64,000 nt of DNA from Curtobacterium flaccumfaciens (lineage in GTDB: Bacteria > Actinomycetota > Actinomycetes > Actinomycetales > Microbacteriaceae): assembly GCA_029689965.1 (NCBI GenBank), contig CP121450.1:558001-622000 (forward strand), read 5' to 3'. The translations under genes and the position numbers were made by a program. The first letter of the stretch is position 1. Every line of letters begins with the position of its first letter. This document shows positions 58,740 to 64,000 of the stretch, one piece after another. Below the pieces are notes generated by a model. It saw only the letters and a program-made list of their open reading frames with translations. It ran no database searches and had not been told where the DNA came from.

Positions 58740-58997
58740 TCAGCTGAGCACGCACTTGAGTGGGGCGGTTCCGTAGTTGCCCATCCAGGTCCACGTGCAC
58801 TTGGCGCTCACCCGGCGAGGCGAGAAGCAGGAGCTGACCTGCGATGACCCGGACGTTGTGCCGACTCCGGTGATGCTGACGTGAGCGATCGCTTGTGCTG
58901 CAGGGTCGTCACCGTCGCGCGACCGTAGTTCGCCCCGTGGTCGATCGATGGTTCACCTGTTCCCTCTCGAGCATGTGAAGTTCTGGATGAAGCTAGC
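58740..58997. other. Gap with a possible remnant of a small secreted protein (minus strand)
   Basis: On the minus strand a frame without a clear start encodes HVSITGVGTTSGSSQ, SSCFSPRRVSAKCTW and MGNYGTAPLKCVLS before a stop at 58740. The three Cys and the Ser/Thr-rich composition look like the end of a secreted protein. The preceding part lies in another frame. Either a frameshifted gene or a remnant; no function can be given. Nothing is seen on the plus strand. Confidence 0.3.
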
Positions 58998-59267
58998 ATG
59001 GTGGTCGGTTTCGCGTCGGTGGCACCTGCCCGACCCATCACCTTCCGCACCGGGCTGCGCCGTGTCGACATCCAGGCGCTCGGCTGGCGCAGCGGGTGGC
59101 GCTACCTCCCGTTGCACGACGACATCGCGTCGACGGCGTTCTTCTACCTCGACCGACCCAGCACGAACCGCCCGGCCGCTCCGACGTACGACGCGATGGA
59201 GGTCCACCTCGGACAGGGCGCGGTGCCCGACGTCGGCGCGACGCCGCCTCGGGCGCCCGAGGCCTGA
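58998..59267 (+). pseudogene. Fragment resembling the C-terminus of a DUF2961-type protein
   Basis: 89-residue frame with PITFRTGLRRVDIQALGWRS and RYLPLHDDIASTAFFYLDRP, resembling the C-terminal end of DUF2961 carbohydrate-active proteins (the DDIASxAF-Y stretch). The remaining several hundred residues of that family are absent upstream, where other frames hold stops. Probably a remnant of a larger gene, although a free-standing short protein cannot be excluded. Confidence 0.4.
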
Positions 59268-59316
59268 GGAAGTCCGGCCGCCGGGCTCGGGGCTCGGACC
59301 GCCGCGGTCCCCGTCC

Positions 59317-59990
59317 TCAGGGCTCGTCGCGGGCGCCGGCCAGCCCGTGGTCGTGCGCGTACACCACGAGTTGCACCCGGTCACGGAGCGCCAGCTTTCC
59401 GAGGATGCTCGAGATCTGTGTCTTCACGGTCGACTCCGTGACGAACTCCTTCGCCGCGATCTCGGCGTTCGACAGTCCGCGCGAGGCCCATCCGAAGACG
59501 ATGCGCTCCCGGTCCGTCAGCGCCTGGAACTCCGGCGGCTGCGGCGCCGGCGCGCGTTCGACGTCTGCGCCGAAGAAGCTGCGAGAGGTCGTTCGGCGCG
59601 ATCACCGAGCTCCCCTCGTGCACGGCCCGGACGGCCGCGAACAGGAAGGGCGGCGTGGTGTCCTTGAGCAGGAACCCGCTCGCGCCGAGGCGGATGGCCG
59701 TCGCCGCCGCCGGGTCGAGGCCGAACGTGGTGAGGACGACCACGCGGGGAGCGGCCCGTCCACCGCGCCGGAGAACAGCCGGCGCACGGTCTCCACCCCG
59801 TCCATCCCCGACATGCGCATGTCGAGGAGCATGACGTCGGGCGGAGCTCCGGGATGCGCGCGAGCGCTTCGGCACCGTCGGACGCCTCGCCGACGACGAC
59901 CATGTCGTCCTGGGCGTCGAGCACGACCCGGAGGCCGGCACGGAAGAGCGCCTGGTCGTCGGTGAGCAGGATGCGGATCGGATCGGTCAT
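59317..59990 (-). CDS. NarL/DegU-type response regulator
   Basis: About 224 residues. Receiver domain: acidic pair in RILLTDDQALFR, phosphoacceptor Asp in DVMLLDMRMSGMDG, Thr in VVLTTFGLD, Lys in GFLLKDT. C-terminal LuxR helix-turn-helix: LTDRERIVFGWASRGLSNAE then AAKEFVTESTVKTQISSIL. Breaks: C missing near 59853 and 59752, and AGCTC read as AGCTTC near 59582. Frame arithmetic closes at the stop 59317-59319. ATG 59990 overlaps the histidine kinase stop (ATGA). Acts on promoters after phosphorylation by the kinase. Confidence 0.88.
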
Positions 59991-61256
59991 CGATTGGTCC
60001 CCCGAGGACGTCGAACGGGATGCGGGCGCGTGCTGCGAACACGTCGTCCAGGACGGCGGCGTCGAACGACCCGCCGAGTGCGCTGAGCCGGGACTGCATG
60101 CCGGCGAGCCCGCGGCCGGAGCCGCGCGTGTTCGGGACGGGTCCGGTCGTCTCGGAGACCGGCGGCGCGGTCCGGTTCGCCATCCGCGGGACCTCGTTCT
60201 CGACCTCGAGCACGAGGTCGGCGCTCCGCCACGTCTCCCGGACGACGACGGGCCGCCCCGGGCGCCGTGCCGGAGCGCGTTCGTGAGCATCTCCTGCAGG
60301 ACCCGTCGTGCGGCCGTCCCGCTCTCCGGGCCGAGCGTCACCGCGACCCCTCGAACGGTGTGGTCGACGTCGACGCCGGCCTCTCGGATGCCCTGCACGA
60401 TCTCGTCGAGCGAGCCGGGGTCGGTCGAGGCGCCCGATCCGTCGATGTGTCCGAGGACCTGGCGGACCTCGACGAGGGAACTCCGGGCGGTGCTGGCGAT
60501 CGTCGCGCTGACCTCGCGGATCCGCGCCTCGTCGTCGAGGAACGGCACCGAGTCCGCCTGCGCGATGATCACCGCGAGGGAGTGCCCGACGACGTCGTGG
60601 ACATCGCGCGCGATGTCGGCGCGGATGCGTTCGGACTCGGCCTCGTCGATCGCCCTGGTGGCGGTGGCCTCGGCCTCGTTCGCGACCGCTTCGGCACGCG
60701 ACGCCGCGGCCTCGGCGTCGGCACGACGCTCGGACTCCCGGTCGCGGGACCGGAACGCCCGCACGGCGACGCCGCCGGCCCAGACACCGAGGAGCGCGGT
60801 CACCGGGGCCGCCATCGCGAGGAACGCCTGGTCGCGGGGGCCGTTCACGAGGACGGCGAACCGGAAGCCCGTGACGGTGAGGTACAGCGTGGCGCCGACT
60901 CCGGCGACGACGGCGAGGACACCGGCGAGGACGACCTCCGTCCGGGTGCCGACGACTGCGGTCGTCCCGATCACGACGAAGATGGCCAGGTCGACGAGGG
61001 AGGGGCGCTCGCCGCCGGCGACCTGGACGAGGCCGAGCGCGACGACGAGGAGCATCGCGCTCGGCGGCGAGATCCGGCGGACCGCGATCGCACCGGCGGC
61101 CGCGACCACCGCGAGGACGCTGGCGTGCTCGAGCTCGAGGTCGACCGGGGCGAGGAACGCGAGCGCCGCGACGACCGCCCAGACCACGTCGATGACGATC
61201 GAGCGCGTTGTCAGCGGTCGGATGAAGGTGCCCCGCTCCGTCACGGCTCCGATCAT
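59987..61256 (-). CDS. Two-component sensor histidine kinase (HisKA_3 type)
   Basis: About 424 residues. Four or five N-terminal membrane helices (VVWAVVAALAFLAPV, VVALGLVQVAGG, IFVVIGTTAVVG, FLAMAAPVTALLGVWAG), a long Glu/Ala-rich coiled coil, the H-box ARDVHDVVGHSLAVII with phosphoacceptor His, then an ATPase domain with LTNALRHGA (N-box) and GRGLAGMQSRL (G-box). One G is missing near 60255 and one near 60006; after the second repair the protein ends LGGTNR with a stop overlapping the response regulator start. Typical of actinobacterial NarX/DesK-like kinases; the signal is unknown. Confidence 0.88.
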
Positions 61257-61302
61257 CGCACGGAGGCGTCCGGCCCGGGCGGGCCAGCGGTGGCGCGCAC
61301 GC

Positions 61303-61404
61303 TCACGGCAACGGCGTCATCGAGACGAGCGCGACGGCGGTGACCGCGACGATGGCGGCGCAGACCGCGAGGGTGGCGACGACGTGCTTGGTGGAGGACT
61401 CCAT
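61303..61404 (-). CDS. 33-residue single-helix membrane peptide
   Basis: ATG 61404 encodes MESSTKHVVATLAVCAAIVA then VTAVALVSMTPLP and stops at 61303. A charged start and one clear membrane helix, 47 bp upstream of the histidine kinase start on the same strand. Too short for ordinary gene callers. It could be a small regulator of the kinase, but that rests on position alone. Confidence 0.5.
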   Translation of the reverse strand: MESSTKHVVATLAVCAAIVAVTAVALVSMTPLP

Positions 61405-61506
61405 GCGTCAAGCGTCGACGAACCGCCGCCGCCGAGCATCGGGCGCGGGGCTGAACTGCGTCGTCCCCGAGGACGAACGGCGTCCGACCCCCGCGGCGTC
61501 GGTCGG

Positions 61507-62193
61507 TCAGACGACGACGGACCCGAGGACGCGGTGTGCGATCGAGATCGACTCGCCGGACACGACGGACAGCGGCGACACGAGGAACGCGACCAGGTCT
61601 GCGATCTGCTGGGGACTCGAGTCACCGGGCCTGCCCGGTCGCACCTCGACGCTCGGGGTGTCCGTCACCGTGCCCGGGTTGACCACGTTGACCGTCACGC
61701 CCGAGCCCGCCGACTCGTCGGCGAGGTTCTTCGCGATGACGCTCACCGCGGTGTTCCGGAGCGACGCGGTGATGTTGCCCGACAGGTACGCGTTCTGGCC
61801 GCTCACCACGACGACCCGTCCGAAGCCGGCTGCGCGCTGGACCGGCAGCACCGCGTTGGCGACCCGGAGGAACCCGAGCGCCTTGCCGTCGATCGCGGTG
61901 AGCACCTGGTCCGGGTCCGACCTCTTCGCCGGATCGAGGGTCCCCGCACTCGGGGCGGCCGTCACGACGAGGGCGTCGATGCGGCCGTGGTGTTCCAGCA
62001 CGCGCGCGATGCCGGCGTCGACCGAGTCCTGGTCAGCGGTGTCGATCACGACGCCGTCCGCGACGCCGCCGGCGCTCCGGGAGGCGACGACGACCGTCGC
62101 CCCCTCGGCACGGAGTCGATCGGCGACGGCTGCGCCGATGTACCCCTTCCCTCCGACGACGAGGGCGACGCGGTTCTTGAGTTCGAGGTCCAC
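61507..62193 (-). CDS. SDR-family protein without the usual Tyr-Lys pair
   Basis: Intact, 228 residues. Cofactor loop VALVVGGKGYIGAAVADRL is present, Ser in VVVSGQNAYLSGN is at the usual place, but the Lys expected four residues after the Tyr is Asn (YLSGN); VVNPGTVTDTPS and the C-terminal GESISIAH segments are conserved. Probably an atypical or inactive reductase, or one using another Lys (IAKNL). No operon partner. Confidence 0.8.
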   Translation of the reverse strand: MDLELKNRVALVVGGKGYIGAAVADRLRAEGATVVVASRSAGGVADGVVIDTADQDSVDAGIARVLEHHGRIDALVVTAAPSAGTLDPAKRSDPDQVLTAIDGKALGFLRVANAVLPVQRAAGFGRVVVVSGQNAYLSGNITASLRNTAVSVIAKNLADESAGSGVTVNVVNPGTVTDTPSVEVRPGRPGDSSPQQIADLVAFLVSPLSVVSGESISIAHRVLGSVVV

Positions 62194-62374
62194 GTTGCAA
62201 CGCTATGCCGCCCGCGGGGCGGCCGGTCGAATGACACCGATGTAGTTCACCTCGTGGAACAGTTCGCCGCGCGAACCGTACAGAACGGAAACTGTTCGTT
62301 GCGTTGATCGTTCATTCTGTGAAACACTTCTGTCGTCCGCAGGGACAGCACGGAAGCAGGAAGGCGGGATCGCA

Positions 62375-62556
62375 ATGCACAGCACGTACACCGGGATGCC
62401 GCGACAAGCACGACTCGGGGAACGCACACCCGCGTCGGCCTGACCGACCCGGCCGTCATCGACGCCTACGTCGAGCGTCGCATCCAGGACCCGTCGCTGC
62501 TGTCCGCTCGCACCGAGCCGTCCTACGCGGACTTCTTCACCGCGCCCGCAGCGTAG
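62375..62556 (+). CDS. Small protein of about 60 residues ahead of the MarR gene
   Basis: ATG 62375 reads MHSTYTGMPRQARLG. One base appears missing near 62415, after which the other frame reads THTRVGLTDPAVIDAYVERR then IQDPSLLSARTEPSYADFF and stops at 62556. GGAAGGCGGG-type purines precede the start. Codon use after the break is normal for this genome. No family recognised. It lies 57 bp before the MarR gene. Confidence 0.45.
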
Positions 62557-62612
62557 GGCCCGAGCCGCCGCACCCTCCACAGTTCCACGAGGCAGAGAGA
62601 CCACCCGACCAG

Positions 62613-63168
62613 ATGCCGCTGACCGTCGTCCGCCGTGAGCACATGCACCTCTACGCCCGGGAGCCCGGTCGCGCTCGGCGAAGGTCGCCGTCGACGCGCT
62701 CCTCCGGCTGCAGCACGCCGAGGAGCAGCAGCTGGAACAGGCCCGTTCGGAGAGCGGTCTCACCAAGAACGAGTTCCTCGCCGTGCGGTACATGCTCCAG
62801 GCGCACCGCGACGGTCGGCCGATGGGCCCCAGGACCTCGCCGTCATGCTCAACGTCTCCAACGCGTCGGTGACCAAGATCGTCGACGGGCTGGTCGCCAA
62901 GGGCGACTTCGTCCGGGCACCGCACCCGACCGATCGGCGAGCGCAGGTGCTCGAGCCCACCGCCCAGGCGGAGAAGAAGATCGACGCGTCCTACGCCCGC
63001 TTCCACGAGGCCGTGGTCGAGGTCATGGACCACCTGTCGAACGAGGACAACGACGTCCTCGCCCGGTGCCTCGCCCAGATCACCGAGGCCCTGGCCGAGG
63101 GCAGGCCCGTTCCGGTCGACGAGTACACCGTCGCTCCGGCCGGCGCGGTGGAGCCCGACGACTCCTGA
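62613..63168 (+). CDS. MarR-family transcriptional regulator
   Basis: About 186 residues. Winged helix-turn-helix: GLTKNEFLAVRYML, PQDLAVMLNVSNASVTKIVDGLV, and the wing HPTDRRAQVL. The C-terminal helices (YARFHEAVVEVMDHL) form the dimer. A base is missing near 62668 (EPGR to AKVAVDALLRL) and a C near 62827. Target unknown; probably its own operon with the small gene upstream. Confidence 0.85.
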
Positions 63169-63235
63169 GCGGGAGCCGGGTGACGAGGCCGAGCCGGGCC
63201 TCCCGGAAGAAACCTTCCAGCGGTAAGTTGGCAGG

Positions 63236-63848
63236 ATGACGCACCCATCCGACGACGAAGCGGCCGCGCCGCGGCGCGGTGGGTACCGCAAGGGTGCCGA
63301 GCGACGCACCCAGATCCTCGACGAGACGATCCGGATGGTCGCGGACCAGGGCGTCGACGCATCGTCGCTGCGGTCCGTCGCCGACGCGCTCGGGATCACC
63401 CACGCCGCGCTCCGGCACTACTTCCCGAGTCGTGACGAGCTGCTGCTCGCCGTGTACCGCGAGCACGAGGTCCGGGAGCAGGGGGCGCCGGACCGGATGA
63501 AGTCCGCGATCGGGGACATGCGGGACAGCGCCGCGCGGAACCGTGCGGTGCCCGGGCTGGTGCAGCTTCTACACGACCCTCGCTGCCGACGCGGTGCAGG
63601 AGGGACACCCGGCGACGCGGGAGTTCATGCACGAGCGGTTCACCCGCCTCCGGGCCGAGCTGGCCGCCCTGATCGAGGCCGACCAGGCGGCCGGACGCAT
63701 CCGTGGGGACCTCGACCCGGTCGACCTGGCGTCCCTGAGCATCGCCGCGTCGGACGGGTTGCAGGTGCAGTGGCTGCTCGACCCGGAGGCGGTGGACGGC
63801 GAGCGGGTGCTGCGTCTGCTCGAGCAGATCGTGCCGGCGGCGGACTGA
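63236..63848 (+). CDS. TetR-family transcriptional regulator
   Basis: About 203 residues. DNA-binding domain: QILDETIRMVADQGVDASSLRSV then ADALGITHAALRHYFPSRDELL. The C-terminal ligand domain (TTLAADAVQEGHPATREFM, SDGLQVQWLLDPEAV) is that of the TetR_C_6-like group. Near 63566 CAGCTC reads CAGCTTC; after repair the frame closes at the stop 63846-63848. Starts 68 bp after the MarR stop on the same strand. Confidence 0.85.
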
Positions 63849-63907
63849 GGCTCGACGAGCCGCAGTACGCGCGCCGCAGCACGCGCTCCGCAGCCCGATC
63901 ATCGGGT

Positions 63908-63943
63908 GAGCAGAAGACGTCGGGTACCCGACGTCTTCTGCTC
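63908..63943. terminator. Perfect 36-nt palindrome, probable terminator
   Basis: GAGCAGAAGACGTCGGGT (63908-63925) is followed directly by its exact reverse complement (63926-63943), with GTAC at the centre as the only possible loop. It lies 60 nt after the TetR stop; the gap before it has CCGCAGYACGCGC repeats. The last 57 bases of the window show no gene. Confidence 0.65.
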
Positions 63944-64000
63944 CGCGGAGTACGACCGGGCGACTGCGCGACCGTGCGACCGCGCCGCCGGGCGACCTCG

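Overview
High-GC (about 70%) actinobacterial chromosome. The conserved fhaA-fhaB-pstP-rodA-pbpA-pknA-pknB growth and division operon next to a pabA/trpG-type amidotransferase, GTG starts, 4-bp ATGA/GTGA gene overlaps and C/G-ending codons fit a member of the Microbacteriaceae, perhaps Curtobacterium-like. The genus is inference, since no rRNA lies in the window. No transposase, integrase or CRISPR array was seen.

Sequence quality decides how the window must be read. Most genes, including essential single-copy ones (pknA, pknB, pstP), are cut by one-base frameshifts, and the protein family continues without a gap in the next frame. Nearly all are one base lost from a run of G or C. A second, smaller class (eight cases) is an extra T turning AGCTC into AGCTTC on one strand or the other. 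I treat these as assembly errors. Each gene is given from its true start to its true stop, with the breaks named.

Layout. 1-10 kb: amidotransferase 3' end, an 18-bp minisatellite, then the Ser/Thr kinase, phosphatase, FHA and SEDS/PBP operon on the minus strand. 10-13.4 kb: tRNA-Leu(CAG), a small membrane protein, a Fic protein with a palindromic site, a NUDIX hydrolase and a TetR regulator. 13.4-26 kb: a PucR regulator divergent from gabT-gabD-putrescine oxidase; a TetR/SDR pair with twin operators; and an aguB-aguA-permease-aldehyde dehydrogenase unit. Together these could take agmatine and putrescine to succinate. 26-38 kb: a second polyamine block (two flavin oxidases, class III aminotransferase, Lrp regulator, aldehyde dehydrogenase, PotADBC importer), bounded at both ends by inverted copies of a structured element of about 115 nt. 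38-41 kb: a GMC oxidoreductase with an alpha/beta-hydrolase fused to a gluconate-dehydrogenase-subunit-3-like domain. 41-48.6 kb: a YbdK-like ligase fused to a circularly permuted ATP-grasp domain, an asparagine-synthase-type amidotransferase, an S9 peptidase and a GNAT enzyme, reminiscent of N-acetylglutaminylglutamine amide biosynthesis. 48.6-51 kb: a glycine-oxidase-like flavoprotein and an exported metzincin. 50.9-58.5 kb: a GntR-controlled carbohydrate operon (TIM-barrel isomerase, two dehydrogenases, MFS carrier, DhaK-DhaL kinase, TIM-like isomerase), probably for a four-carbon sugar or polyol. 58.5-64 kb: gene fragments, a NarL-type two-component system, an SDR, and MarR and TetR regulators, ending at a perfect 36-nt palindrome.
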